Assembly: GCA_014873095.1 (NCBI GenBank)
Contig: CP050848.1
Coordinates: forward strand, 806,001 to 870,000
DNA length: 64,000 nucleotides
Direction of reading: 5' to 3'
Origin: Planctomycetales bacterium ZRK34
Lineage (GTDB): Bacteria > Planctomycetota > Phycisphaerae > Phycisphaerales > Zrk34
This document shows, piece after piece, positions 43,975 through 52,677 of the stretch. The translations under genes and the position numbers were made by a program. The notes under the pieces are model-generated. The model had not been told where the DNA came from, ran no database searches, and worked only from the letters and a program-made list of their open reading frames with translations. Position 1 is the stretch's first letter. Each line of letters starts with the position of its first letter.

Positions 43975-45912
43975 TCACTTGCGCAGGGCGCGGACGATCT
44001 TCGCCGCTTCCCGGCGGATGTTTTCGTGAACATCCTTTTGCATGAGGCTGCGGGCGGTGGCCAGGGCGACGTCGGGATTGGACCCGGCGATCGCACGGGC
44101 GACCTTCAGTTTCGCCAGATCGGTTTCAGCACGAACCGCCGCATCGGCCGCCAGCGTCTGATCGATCAGCGTCAGGGCGCCGGCATCGGGGACTTCCGCC
44201 ATCGCGGAGAGCAACTGCCGGCGTTCGGCGGTGTCCTTCATGGCGGGCATCAGCTCGGCGAGCAGCTTGGCCTTGTCGGCGGCCGCGCGGCCGTCGAGCG
44301 CCAACAGTCGGGTGAACCCGGCCAGGGCCATGCCGCGATAGCTGTTGTTGTCGGTCGACTTGAAGATCGACAGCAACACATCGACCGCCCCGGCGTCCGG
44401 CCAGATCGACAGCGAACGCATCGCCGTGTCACGCACCGTGGGGTTTTCGTGTTTCATCGCAGCGCACGTGGCTTCCAGAGCCTTGGCCCCGCCGATGCCG
44501 CCGAGCACGCGGACGAGACTGCACCGCGTGGGCAGCGGCTGCTGTGAAGCCAGCGGTTCGAGCACCGCCACGGCATACTTATCCGGGTCGGCCCCGCGAC
44601 GGGCCACCGACACGACCGCCTTTTCGGCGTGTCCCATCGTGGCGGCGTCCTGGCGAATCATCAGTTCAACGAGTGCCGGCAGTTGGTCCGGCGGAAGCAG
44701 CTTGCCGATCGCCTTGAATGCAGCAATGCGGACCCGCGGCTCGCCACGGGCAGCCAATGTCATCAGCTCGCCGGCGGCGGCGGTCGTGTTGCGATCCGTC
44801 AGCACATCGATCAGGCGAATCTTCGCCGGCTCGGGGGCGGACTTGAGGCAGGCGATGATGGCCTGGTCGGCGGTCTGTCCGCGAATGGCCTGGATGCTGT
44901 TGACCGCGGCGTTGCGATCGGCGTCGGCCGGTCCGTCGGCGACGAGCTTGCAGAGCATGGGCACATCCGAAGGCTGACCACACACGGCGATGGCAGCAAT
45001 GGCGGCCGTGCGAACACCGGGCACAGCACTGTTGACCGCATCGTGAACCGCCTTGCACGCGGCGGGCTCGGGGATGTTGGCCATCGCGCCGACGAGTTGC
45101 ACCTGATCATCGGGCGCCAGCTTGGGCAGTGCGGCCGCAAGCTGAGCGACGACGGCGGCATCACGCACACCGGCGACACGCCCGATGGCGATGGGCCGCA
45201 GGTCGGCGTCGGTTCCCACCACCGCGGCGGCGATGCGCGCCGGGGCCTTGGCGGGTTGAGCGTCGAGCAGACCGGTGAACGCCGCCACGCGCAACGGAGC
45301 CGGCGCCTCGGAGGTCAACAGCGAATCGCAGATCTTCGCAGCCGCGTCGCCCTTGCCGTCTTCGGTCAAACGCTGGGCCAACAGCAGCGAAGCGCCGATG
45401 GTGCAGGGCTTGCGATCGTCGGGGGCCGTGACGCGCCAACCGGCGATGGCGTCGACAGCCTGGTCGTTGGCCAGCAACGCCAGCGATGTACCGGCGGCCG
45501 ATGCGACAGCCCGGTCTTTGTGGTCCAGCAGTTTCACGAGGGCCGCGGTGGCGGCGGCATCGCGACGCTGGCCGATCGAGTTGATCACGCCGGCCAGTTC
45601 GAGGCCCTGCGCCTTGGTCAGCGCATCACGCAGCGTCTGGTCGGCGACGGGATTGTCCATCGACTCCAGCGCCACGCGGGCCATGTGTGAGAACTTCGCA
45701 TCCGGCAGCAAGGCCCCCAGCGCCGGCGCGGCGGCCGGGTCACCGGAGCGTTGCAGCGCCCGGCAGGCGTCGGCCTTGTCCTTGACCGAAGCCTGCGGCG
45801 ATTTGAGTACGGCGATCAACTGGTCGGTGGTCTGCGCCTGGGCACAGACGAAAGTCGTCGCCGCCAACAGGGCTGCGATCGACATCAGGCAAATTTTATG
45901 GGAACGGTTCAT
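43975..45912 (-). CDS. Exported HEAT-repeat protein
   Basis: The protein has 645 aa. The ATG at 45912 follows GAGGTGA; a longer frame to 46146 is Arg/Pro-rich and rejected. The signal peptide spans 1-27 (V-C-A-Q-A). The mature chain is about 16-18 HEAT/PBS-lyase repeats of ~35 residues, with units such as A-L-V-K-L-L-D-H-K-D-R-A-V-A-S-A-A and A-A-F-K-A-I-G-K-L-L. It follows the Gfo/Idh gene on the same strand after 38 bp and is probably its operon partner. In planctomycetes such pairs are common and presumed periplasmic scaffolds. Terminator at 43914-43949. Confidence 0.88.
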   Translation of the reverse strand: MNRSHKICLMSIAALLAATTFVCAQAQTTDQLIAVLKSPQASVKDKADACRALQRSGDPAAAPALGALLPDAKFSHMARVALESMDNPVADQTLRDALTKAQGLELAGVINSIGQRRDAAATAALVKLLDHKDRAVASAAGTSLALLANDQAVDAIAGWRVTAPDDRKPCTIGASLLLAQRLTEDGKGDAAAKICDSLLTSEAPAPLRVAAFTGLLDAQPAKAPARIAAAVVGTDADLRPIAIGRVAGVRDAAVVAQLAAALPKLAPDDQVQLVGAMANIPEPAACKAVHDAVNSAVPGVRTAAIAAIAVCGQPSDVPMLCKLVADGPADADRNAAVNSIQAIRGQTADQAIIACLKSAPEPAKIRLIDVLTDRNTTAAAGELMTLAARGEPRVRIAAFKAIGKLLPPDQLPALVELMIRQDAATMGHAEKAVVSVARRGADPDKYAVAVLEPLASQQPLPTRCSLVRVLGGIGGAKALEATCAAMKHENPTVRDTAMRSLSIWPDAGAVDVLLSIFKSTDNNSYRGMALAGFTRLLALDGRAAADKAKLLAELMPAMKDTAERRQLLSAMAEVPDAGALTLIDQTLAADAAVRAETDLAKLKVARAIAGSNPDVALATARSLMQKDVHENIRREAAKIVRALRK

Positions 45913-45950
45913 ATCGTCACCTCGATGAATCATCGTGATTGTTTTGGGAA

Positions 45951-47261
45951 TCAGACATGCCACGGCTGACGCCACGAGCGGCGGCGCAGGCGGTTGGCTT
46001 CCGGATCGTTGATGAAGGCTTCCTTCACCGGGTCGTACTTGAGGCTGCGGCCCAGCAGAAGACTGATGTTGGCGCCGTGGCATGTGCCCATGCCGCGGTG
46101 TGCGACGACCGCGTTGGACACCGACTGGCGGCGTGTTTTCACACAATCCAGGAAGTGCGTCATGTGGTTCAGCGTCCGCTGGGTGCGGGCGGAGTAACCA
46201 GCCACGATGCTGTCGAATTCCGACAACAATTCAGGGGAGGAGACTTCAGGCGCGAGATAACCATCGGCGATGGAGACCCACCCTTCGGTGCCGACGTAGC
46301 GGACGCCGCACGATCCGTGCCAGCCCTTGCGGGTGAGGATCATCTTGATGCCGTTGGCGTAGCGAAGCTCCATGTCTTCGCCGGTGTCGTTGCCGGGGTG
46401 GACGTATTCGATGGGGTTGGTGTCGCGACAGCCGATGGCGTCCTGGCACTGGACGATGGTGTGACTGCCCCACTCACCGATGTCGCCGCTGTGGAAGTCG
46501 TAGAAGCCGCGCCATCCGCCATCGACGTAGCGCTTGTTGTACGGCCGCCACGGGCAGGGCCCAAGCCACATGTCCCAGTCGATCTCGTCGACCGCCGGCA
46601 GCGGCTGCTCTTCGAGCCAGTCGAAGCGCGGCAGCGGGGTCCAGCTTGCCAGATGTGCATAGACGGTGTGCACCTTGCCGAGGCGTCCGCTGCGAACCAG
46701 TTCATTGGCGAAGGCGAACTTCGCTTCGCTGAGGCGTTGCGTGCCGGTCTGGAAGATGCGGCCGGTGCGCTCGGCGGTCTTAACCAGCGCCTGGCCGTCG
46801 GCGATCGCCAGCGTGCCGGGCTTCTCGCAGTACACATCTTTGCCGGCCTTCATCGCCATCATCGACGCCAGCGCGTGCCAGCGATCGCCCGTGGCGATGA
46901 GCATGACATCGATGTCCGGCCGCGACGGCAGATACTCGCGCAGATCGCGGTAGGTCTTGCAGTCTTTATTGCCGTGGTGGTTGTCGACGAGGTCTTTGAC
47001 CTTGTCGCGCTGATCCCGCCGAATGTCGCAGATGGCGACGAACTGCACTTCGGGGTGGGTCAGCAGCCAGCGGAGATCGTGTCCGCCGCGATTGCGAAGG
47101 CCGATCCCGCCGCAGACGATGCGTTCGCTGGGGGCGGGCCGCCCGTCTTTGCCCAGCGCTGTCGACGGCACAAAATACGGCGCCGCCGCCAGTGCCGCCC
47201 CGCGAGCCAGCAGCCCGCGGCGTGTGAGTGATCCGTTGTTCCTGCCTGCAGGTTTCATCAC
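45951..47261 (-). CDS. Gfo/Idh/MocA-family oxidoreductase, Tat-exported
   Basis: The protein has 436 aa. A twin-arginine signal is at L-T-R-R-G-L-L-A-R-G (13-22). The Rossmann domain follows with G-G-I-G-L-R-N-R-G, and the family signature Y-C-E-K-P (Lys as in the EKP motif) lies near 140. The C-terminal domain contains D-W-D-M-W-L-G-P and W-G-S-H. Exported members use a bound NAD(H) to oxidise sugars or act on glycans. It precedes the HEAT gene. The ATG at 47258 is an alternative start. Substrate unknown. Confidence 0.92.
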   Translation of the reverse strand: MMKPAGRNNGSLTRRGLLARGAALAAAPYFVPSTALGKDGRPAPSERIVCGGIGLRNRGGHDLRWLLTHPEVQFVAICDIRRDQRDKVKDLVDNHHGNKDCKTYRDLREYLPSRPDIDVMLIATGDRWHALASMMAMKAGKDVYCEKPGTLAIADGQALVKTAERTGRIFQTGTQRLSEAKFAFANELVRSGRLGKVHTVYAHLASWTPLPRFDWLEEQPLPAVDEIDWDMWLGPCPWRPYNKRYVDGGWRGFYDFHSGDIGEWGSHTIVQCQDAIGCRDTNPIEYVHPGNDTGEDMELRYANGIKMILTRKGWHGSCGVRYVGTEGWVSIADGYLAPEVSSPELLSEFDSIVAGYSARTQRTLNHMTHFLDCVKTRRQSVSNAVVAHRGMGTCHGANISLLLGRSLKYDPVKEAFINDPEANRLRRRSWRQPWHV

Positions 47262-47474
47262 GCGACTCCTGAAAAAGGTGCAATGACAGATCAGCCCACA
47301 TGCACAACGAACGCGGTGGCCGATTTACGATGTGGCGGAATATCCCAATTGCTCACTACGCCTGCGTCCTACAGGCCTTAAGTCAATCACGGGCCCTGCA
47401 ACTACTGATTTTTTCCTACTTCCCGTGACACAAACCCCTTGCGGCGGCAGAATCCCTTACAGCTTGATCCATCA

Positions 47475-47490
47475 CCGCCCTTCGGGGGCG
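47475..47490 (+). promoter_or_regulatory. Leader hairpin before the sigma-factor operon
   Basis: CGCCC and GGGCG pair around a TTCGG loop ~22 nt before the TTG start codon of the sigma factor. It may affect stability or translation of the leader. Weak support as a regulatory element. Confidence 0.35.
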
Positions 47491-47512
47491 ACACGACCGC
47501 AGGAGCCTGACG

Positions 47513-48043
47513 TTGGATTCGCAACGCAACCAGATTCTCGCCCGCCAGTGGGTCACCGCCCAGAGCGTGATCGCGGGGTATCTGCACGCACAACTCGGGG
47601 ACTTTCAGCAGGTCGAGGAGGTGCTGCAGTCGACGGCGGCTGCAGCCGTCCGCAAGGTCGACGAGTATGACCCCGAGCGGCCGTTCCTGCCGTGGGTCAT
47701 GGGCATCGCGCATTACGAGGTGCTGATGTTCCGCCGACGGCTGGCGCGGGATCGATGCGTGTTCGACAACGAAGTCGTCGAGCGCCTGACCAGTCGATAC
47801 CAGACCATGGCCCCGCAGCTTCGAGCGATGGAACAGTCGCTGGCCGAGTGCCTGGATCAACTGCCGGCCCGGTCGCGGCAGGTAGTTGACCTGCGCTACC
47901 GCGAAGGACTCAAGCCCCGCCAGATCGCCGAGCATCTGAACCACAGCGGCGATGCGGTCCGCTCACTGCTGAAGCGGGCCCTGCAACTGCTGCGCGATTG
48001 TCTTGTCAATCGCGACAGCATCACGGAAGGCGGCGCCGAATGA
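47513..48043 (+). CDS. ECF-like RNA polymerase sigma factor (planctomycete type)
   Basis: The protein has 176 aa with a TTG start behind GCAGGAG. Region 2 includes the variant D-P-E-R-P-F-L-P-W-V-M-G-I-A-H in the place of the usual F-R-x-W-L-x-R-I-A. Region 4 has L-P-A-R-S-R-Q-V-V-D-L-R-Y and the HTH G-L-K-P-R-Q-I-A-E-H-L-N-H-S-G-D-A-V-R. This is the form often seen next to FecR/LamG-type proteins. Its stop codon overlaps the FecR-type gene start by ATGA (48040-48043), a hallmark of sigma/anti-sigma pairs. The promoter it reads is unknown. Confidence 0.93.
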   Translation: MDSQRNQILARQWVTAQSVIAGYLHAQLGDFQQVEEVLQSTAAAAVRKVDEYDPERPFLPWVMGIAHYEVLMFRRRLARDRCVFDNEVVERLTSRYQTMAPQLRAMEQSLAECLDQLPARSRQVVDLRYREGLKPRQIAEHLNHSGDAVRSLLKRALQLLRDCLVNRDSITEGGAE

Positions 48044-49446
48044 GCATGCATGACGATCTGATGCAGGCGTTCATCGATCAGACGCTCAGCGTCGACGAAG
48101 CCGACACGTTGAATCGAAACCTGCGCGATGACGACGAAGCGCTTGAGCAGTTCATCGTCCTAAACCACCTGCACACCCTGCTGCACGAACGGATGCATAC
48201 AGTTCAAGGTTCGGGGTTCATCATTCAAGAACAAACCCCAAGCCCAATGCTGAGCGACTCGGTAAAGCCGAGTCCGAAGCGTTGGGGTTCCCTGCTCGCT
48301 GCCGCCGTGCTCGCACTGGCCGCGACCGCATGGTTCTTCCTGCCGCATGAAAACCCCGCTCCCAACCCCGTCATCGACCATCAGCAATCTCAACCCGTGG
48401 CCCTGCTGACCAATCTCGACGATGCGGTCTTCATCGACACGCCGACTCCGCCTGCGATTGGCGGCGAGTTGCCCCCCGGCGAGTTGCGTCTGAAATCCGG
48501 CCGGGCGCAGGTCATGTTCAAGTCCGGCGCGGTCGTCGACCTGATCGGCCCCGCAGAGTTTTACATGGTCGGTCCCAACCACGGCCGCCTCACGGCAGGC
48601 GTCTTCGAAGCTTTTGTTCCCGAGCCGGCTCGCGGCTTCACCATCGACCTGCCCCACGCCATGCGCATCATCGACCTGGGCACCCGCTTCCGCATCGACA
48701 TGGCTGACGGTGCTGACCACCGCATGCGCGTCACCGAGGGAACGGTGCAACTGATTTGGCCGAACGGGCAGCGAACGCTCACCGCCGGTTACCAGTGCGT
48801 GCTTCGCCCCGATGGCCCGGGCGACGCCGTGCCCGTGAAGATACTCGCCATGAAGCCCAACGACACGCGCGGCCCGCTGTCCACCACCACGACCGCGCTT
48901 ACACCCGACAGCGCCCCCGCCGCTGCCGACAACGACAACGCCTGGGGCTTCAGCGCCGCCAATGAACAGGCCCAACTCGGCGCCGGTTCCTTCGAAGTCG
49001 ATGCCCTGGCGGGACAGGTCTGGGTCGCTCGCAACGACCTCGGTGAAAACCCGCCGCGCCTGACCACGGTCATCGCCGGTCTCGACGACGCCCGCCGCTA
49101 CAACATCTATGTCTATTACATCACCCACACCCTGCAGCACTGGCAGCTTCGCGCCGGCCGCACCGGTGATGTCAACAAGTCGCTGATCGTCTGTGATGAT
49201 TCCGGCGCGCAGCTGGCATCCGGCGGCAACTCCGATGAACTGCGGCTTCGCCGGCGACGCGTGCTGACAGATGCTGTCCCCGCAGCCGGTTCGATTTCGA
49301 TCGACATCGACGACGCCGGCATGACCTACCGTGAAGATGTCCGCGGTTTCTACAAGGGCATCGGCATCGAGATCAGCGACAAGCACGCTGATTCGCCAAC
49401 CCCTGCCGATCAAACACCCCCCGAGACAAGAGGAGCAAATTCATGA
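48040..49446 (+). CDS. FecR-type anti-sigma/sensor with a C-terminal module shared with the next gene
   Basis: The protein has 468 aa. Residues 1-80 are a cytoplasmic anti-sigma-like part (M-H-D-D-L-M-Q-A-F-I-D-Q-T-L-S). One membrane helix lies at ~82-102 and a FecR domain at ~145-250 (D-L-G-T-R-F-R-I-D, V-T-E-G-T-V-Q-L). Residues ~298-445 form a module with QAQLG, VWVARNDLGEN and RGFYKGIG that is plainly homologous to the body of the next gene product. The linker 64-83 (T-P-S-P-M-L-S-D-S) is encoded by a palindromic repeat. Both junctions with neighbouring genes are ATGA overlaps. It probably transmits an outside signal to the sigma factor. Confidence 0.9.
   Translation: MSMHDDLMQAFIDQTLSVDEADTLNRNLRDDDEALEQFIVLNHLHTLLHERMHTVQGSGFIIQEQTPSPMLSDSVKPSPKRWGSLLAAAVLALAATAWFFLPHENPAPNPVIDHQQSQPVALLTNLDDAVFIDTPTPPAIGGELPPGELRLKSGRAQVMFKSGAVVDLIGPAEFYMVGPNHGRLTAGVFEAFVPEPARGFTIDLPHAMRIIDLGTRFRIDMADGADHRMRVTEGTVQLIWPNGQRTLTAGYQCVLRPDGPGDAVPVKILAMKPNDTRGPLSTTTTALTPDSAPAAADNDNAWGFSAANEQAQLGAGSFEVDALAGQVWVARNDLGENPPRLTTVIAGLDDARRYNIYVYYITHTLQHWQLRAGRTGDVNKSLIVCDDSGAQLASGGNSDELRLRRRRVLTDAVPAAGSISIDIDDAGMTYREDVRGFYKGIGIEISDKHADSPTPADQTPPETRGANS
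48233..48289. repeat. AAGCCC...GGGGTT element inside the FecR-type gene, copy 2
   Basis: It contains CCCCAAGCCCAATGCTGAG and ends CCGAAGCGTTGGGGTT, matching 34673-34721 at both ends. It encodes ~19 residues of the cytoplasmic/juxtamembrane linker without breaking the frame. Confidence 0.75.
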
Positions 49447-50132
49447 TCATGACGCGACTGCAACAGACGATGATCGTCGCCGCATTGACATGGGTGGTGT
49501 GCGCCGCCGCATCGCCCGCCGCCATCGTGGCGCTGGACCCCGATGATGCGCAGGGCGGCTACACCACCTCGACAACCATCATCCCCGATGAAGGCATCGG
49601 CTGGCCCAACGCCGCCGGCGACGACGATGACCAGTGGGGATACAGCGGCACCAACACGCAAGCCCAACTCGGCAGCGCCGCGACCAACACCGCCGCCATC
49701 GACAACGAAGTTTGGGTCTCACGCAACGACCTCGGCGAAAACGTCCCCCTGCTCACCACGACCATCACCGGTCTGCTAGACACCGAAACCTACGATGTCT
49801 ACCTCTTCTATGTGACCAATACCACCGAGGACTGGCGCATGCGCGCCGCCGCCAGCGGCGACGCCCTGGTGGAGTACGATGACTCCGACGGGACCATCAT
49901 CGAATCCGACGGCGTTCTGCAACTCCGTCGCGTGATCGTGCTCAACGACGCCACCCCCACCGGCGGCGCTCTCGCCCTTGACATCGATGCCTCCGCCGCC
50001 ACCGCGCTCGGCAACGTCCGCGGGTTCTTCAAGGGTATCGGCGTCGACGGTTTGGCCGCCACGATCCCTACCCCCGCCGCCCTGCCCGCGGGATTGGTGG
50101 GTCTTGGATTGCTGGTCATGCGCCGCAAATAG
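49443..50132 (+). CDS. Exported protein with the module shared by the FecR-type regulator; VPxPA-like C-terminal anchor
   Basis: The protein has 229 aa. A signal peptide (1-27) is followed by the module (~62-205): [39 protein letters not shown] and RGFFKGIG, in the same order as in the FecR-type protein upstream. The C-terminus [21 protein letters not shown] is a PEP-CTERM/VPLPA-like sorting tail. Its start overlaps the regulator stop codon. The module may bind a glycan or self-associate; no known family is recognised. A compound palindrome begins at its stop codon. Confidence 0.88.
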   Translation: MIMTRLQQTMIVAALTWVVCAAASPAAIVALDPDDAQGGYTTSTTIIPDEGIGWPNAAGDDDDQWGYSGTNTQAQLGSAATNTAAIDNEVWVSRNDLGENVPLLTTTITGLLDTETYDVYLFYVTNTTEDWRMRAAASGDALVEYDDSDGTIIESDGVLQLRRVIVLNDATPTGGALALDIDASAATALGNVRGFFKGIGVDGLAATIPTPAALPAGLVGLGLLVMRRK

Positions 50133-50180
50133 CCGCGATGCAACGCATCGCGGTTCGCGAATCGTTGATTCGCGGCTATT
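50128..50180. repeat. Compound palindrome, ATAGCCGCG family, copy 2
   Basis: The ends are AATAGCCGCG and CGCGGCTATT, as in 3873-3921. Inner hairpins are CGCGATGC-AAC-GCATCGCG and CGCGAATC-GTT-GATTCGCG. The two loops are complementary to one another, as in copy 1, but the inner stems differ. The TAG within the left end is the stop codon of the exported protein gene. Confidence 0.85.
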
Positions 50181-50196
50181 TGAAAGAACCCACTTC

Positions 50197-51009
50197 ATGC
50201 GTCGACACGCCTTCACATTAATCGAACTGCTCGTGGTTGTGGCGATCATCGCCACGCTCATCGCGGTGCTGCTGCCGTCGCTGGCCGCGGCGCGTGAAGC
50301 GACACGTCGCACCGTCTGCGGGATCAACCAGCGCACGATTCACCAACTCATGACCATGTACGCCAGCGACAACAGCGGCGTCTACATCATCACGCGCCAT
50401 CGAACCGTGCAGATCGTCTTCAGCGACAGTGATGAACAAACCAACCTGACCTACAATCGCACAGCGGACAAGACGGTTCCATGGTTCGATCTCATGGAAC
50501 GCTACGGGCTGTTGGATCATGCCGATGACGGCGCCGGCGCAACGATTCCCAAACTGAAATCGTTCTGGGCCTGCCCCTCACAGGTCGCGCTCGGATTCGA
50601 GCCGTACCTGTCGGGAAATCAGAATCTGGTGCATGGCTATCAGTACTTCGGCGGGATTGAAACATGGACCAACCCGTGGAAACCCGGCGGGATAAATTCC
50701 CGCAGTCCCGTCACGCTCAACACGGCTCGCCCCGCCTGGGTTCTGCTTGCTGAAGCCAACCGCAAGCCGGACGGCAACTGGAATCAGAACGGCTGCACAC
50801 CGCATTTCAACGACGCCGAAAACCGCCCTGTCGGCGGCAATGAGGTGTTCATCGACGGCTCGGTGCAGTGGGTTCCATGGGGCAATCAGTGGGTGTTCGT
50901 GCACACGTGGGATCCGTACAGCCTGACCCATCGCACAGCTTTCCTGGCCCAGCAAGACCTCGGCGGCTGGGAACCCCCCGACGGCGCACTCGGCCCGGCC
51001 TTCGAGTAA
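50197..51009 (+). CDS. DUF1559-like type II secretion/pilin-related protein
   Basis: The protein has 270 aa. The prepilin signature [18 protein letters not shown] (1-18) has the Phe-Thr-Leu-Ile-Glu of type IV pilin-like proteins processed by prepilin peptidase. The body contains C-x-x-N-Q-R-T and the closing [11 protein letters not shown], as in the many planctomycete DUF1559-type proteins. It follows the sigma/FecR/exported-protein set on the same strand and may belong to the same transcript, across a palindrome. The role is probably surface assembly or secretion; the specific cargo is unknown. Confidence 0.9.
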   Translation: MRRHAFTLIELLVVVAIIATLIAVLLPSLAAAREATRRTVCGINQRTIHQLMTMYASDNSGVYIITRHRTVQIVFSDSDEQTNLTYNRTADKTVPWFDLMERYGLLDHADDGAGATIPKLKSFWACPSQVALGFEPYLSGNQNLVHGYQYFGGIETWTNPWKPGGINSRSPVTLNTARPAWVLLAEANRKPDGNWNQNGCTPHFNDAENRPVGGNEVFIDGSVQWVPWGNQWVFVHTWDPYSLTHRTAFLAQQDLGGWEPPDGALGPAFE

Positions 51010-51064
51010 TCCCACCCAACAGAAACCTGTGGTGCAAACGACGCGCATGGCTTACGCTGTTGGC

Positions 51065-52606
51065 ATGAACCAACCCACCCGCCGATCGTTCATGCAGGGC
51101 GCGACGCTTTCGGTGCTGGCCGCCGGCAGCGTCGCCCGCATCAGCCGCGCCGCCGAAGTCCAACCCGCCGAGTATCTCGTCGGCCAGGTCGTCGACCAGC
51201 CTCCGCTGCGCATGAGTGACTTCAAGCTGCGCGAGCCGTTCGGCTGGCACGTGGCGGGTCTGCCCCCGGCCGGCCAAGACGGCAAAGTCATCATCCAGTG
51301 GCCTGCCGACCCGAATGAAACCCGCCCCGCCCGCATGCGCCTGTGCCTGATGGACACCCGCGAATCGCGCAAGCTCATCGAAGCGACACTCGCGAAGTCC
51401 GGCGCCTTGCTCGGGCAGTTCGACGTGCGCTGTGCCGCGCAGTTTCAGCTTTACGAGATCAAACTGTCAGCCGATCAGGCGAAGGCGGCCCGCCGCGAGG
51501 GCGTGTTGCTCCGACAGATCGAGGGCAAAAACAATGTGTGGTTTCTGACCGGCTCAGCGGGCGATTCCGGTGGGCCTGATGTCCCCGACGCGCTGCACCC
51601 GCACCTGCTCTACGATGCGCCGACAGACCCGATGCGCGAGTATTTCAAACGGATGAATTCCCTGGCGAGCATACAGAACTTCGGCTGGATGGAAGGCTGC
51701 GTGCTCGACGGCCTGCGTGATCTGTCACAGCTTGCCGACCATGCCGAGATGCGCCGCGGACTCAACGCGCATCTGGATCTGTTCTTCAAACCCGACGGGC
51801 GACTGGTCGCTGAAACCTCCCGCATGCAGCCGATGGACGATCGCTTGAACACGATCGAAGCGACCGGCCCGATCGCCGCCCTGGCGTGGGAGCGACCCGA
51901 TCATGCCGCGCTCGATCTGGCGATCAAGTTCTGGCGCTCGCGCAACGACGATGAAGACTGCGTCATCGACGGCGGGTACACCACCACCGAAGGCGCTTAC
52001 ACGATCGGCTATCCGATGGCGGTCATCGCGCGGCAGCGTGATGACAAGCAACTGGCCGAGTGGGCGTTGAAGCAGGTCGTGGTGCGACAGCGGCGATTGT
52101 TCGACGGCAAGATGCTCCAGCGTGTGGGACGACGCAAAAAGGACGGCTCGATCGATCACGCCGAGCCGGGCTGGTGTCGCGGCACGGCATGGCAGATGAT
52201 CGGCCTGGCCCGTACATGCCGGGCGCTCGGCGATATGGTCGACACCTCCGAAGCCCGCCGTGGACTGGCGGACCTGGCCCGGTGGGTGGCGCCGTATCAA
52301 CTGCCCGGCGGGCTGTGGAGCGTGTTTGTCGACAAGCCCGAATTGACCCCGGACACCGCCGGCAGCTCGGGCATCGCCGCCTCGATCGCCATCGGCATCA
52401 ACCAGGGCTGGGTCGACCCCGCGCTGCGTGAAGTTCCCCGCAAGACGCTCGCCGGCGCCAAGGCACATCTGACGCCCGACGGGTATCTCGGCGGCGGCGC
52501 TCAATCCAACAAGGGCGGCCGGGCGCTGCAGGTGTCCGACTACCGCGTGCTGTACCCGATGGGCATGGGCCTGATGGCGCAGCTCTACGCCGCGCTGCAG
52601 GCGTGA
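51065..52606 (+). CDS. GH88/GH105-like unsaturated glycuronyl hydrolase, Tat-exported
   Basis: The protein has 513 aa, starting at ATG 51065. The Tat signal T-R-R-S-F-M-Q-G begins at ~5. The N-terminal ~170 residues are beta-rich; the rest is an (alpha/alpha)6 barrel with G-W-M-E-G, F-F-K-P-D-G, G-Y-T-T-T-E-G-A-Y, G-W-C-R-G-T-A-W and G-S-S-G-I-A-A-S, typical of YteR/GH88-type enzymes that remove unsaturated uronic acids from lyase products. This fits breakdown of pectin- or glycosaminoglycan-like polymers. It follows the pilin-like gene and may belong to the sigma-factor regulon. It ends at a bidirectional terminator. Confidence 0.85.
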   Translation: MNQPTRRSFMQGATLSVLAAGSVARISRAAEVQPAEYLVGQVVDQPPLRMSDFKLREPFGWHVAGLPPAGQDGKVIIQWPADPNETRPARMRLCLMDTRESRKLIEATLAKSGALLGQFDVRCAAQFQLYEIKLSADQAKAARREGVLLRQIEGKNNVWFLTGSAGDSGGPDVPDALHPHLLYDAPTDPMREYFKRMNSLASIQNFGWMEGCVLDGLRDLSQLADHAEMRRGLNAHLDLFFKPDGRLVAETSRMQPMDDRLNTIEATGPIAALAWERPDHAALDLAIKFWRSRNDDEDCVIDGGYTTTEGAYTIGYPMAVIARQRDDKQLAEWALKQVVVRQRRLFDGKMLQRVGRRKKDGSIDHAEPGWCRGTAWQMIGLARTCRALGDMVDTSEARRGLADLARWVAPYQLPGGLWSVFVDKPELTPDTAGSSGIAASIAIGINQGWVDPALREVPRKTLAGAKAHLTPDGYLGGGAQSNKGGRALQVSDYRVLYPMGMGLMAQLYAALQA

Positions 52607-52621
52607 CGTGTTGACGTAAAA

Positions 52622-52650
52622 GAAGCCCACGGATTGAATCCGTGGGCTTC
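52622..52650. terminator. Bidirectional terminator between GH88-like and porin genes
   Basis: GAAGCCCACGGAT (52622-52634) pairs perfectly with ATCCGTGGGCTTC (52638-52650). TTTT follows on the minus strand; the plus side is G-rich. It lies between two convergent genes. Confidence 0.9.
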
Positions 52651-52677
52651 GGGGGTGTCAGAGATTCGTCGCGTGTT

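Noticed and set aside
45913-46146. N-terminal extension of the HEAT-repeat protein
   Set aside because: Arg/Pro-rich sequence overlapping the Gfo/Idh gene; the ATG at 45912 has a ribosome site and starts a signal peptide.
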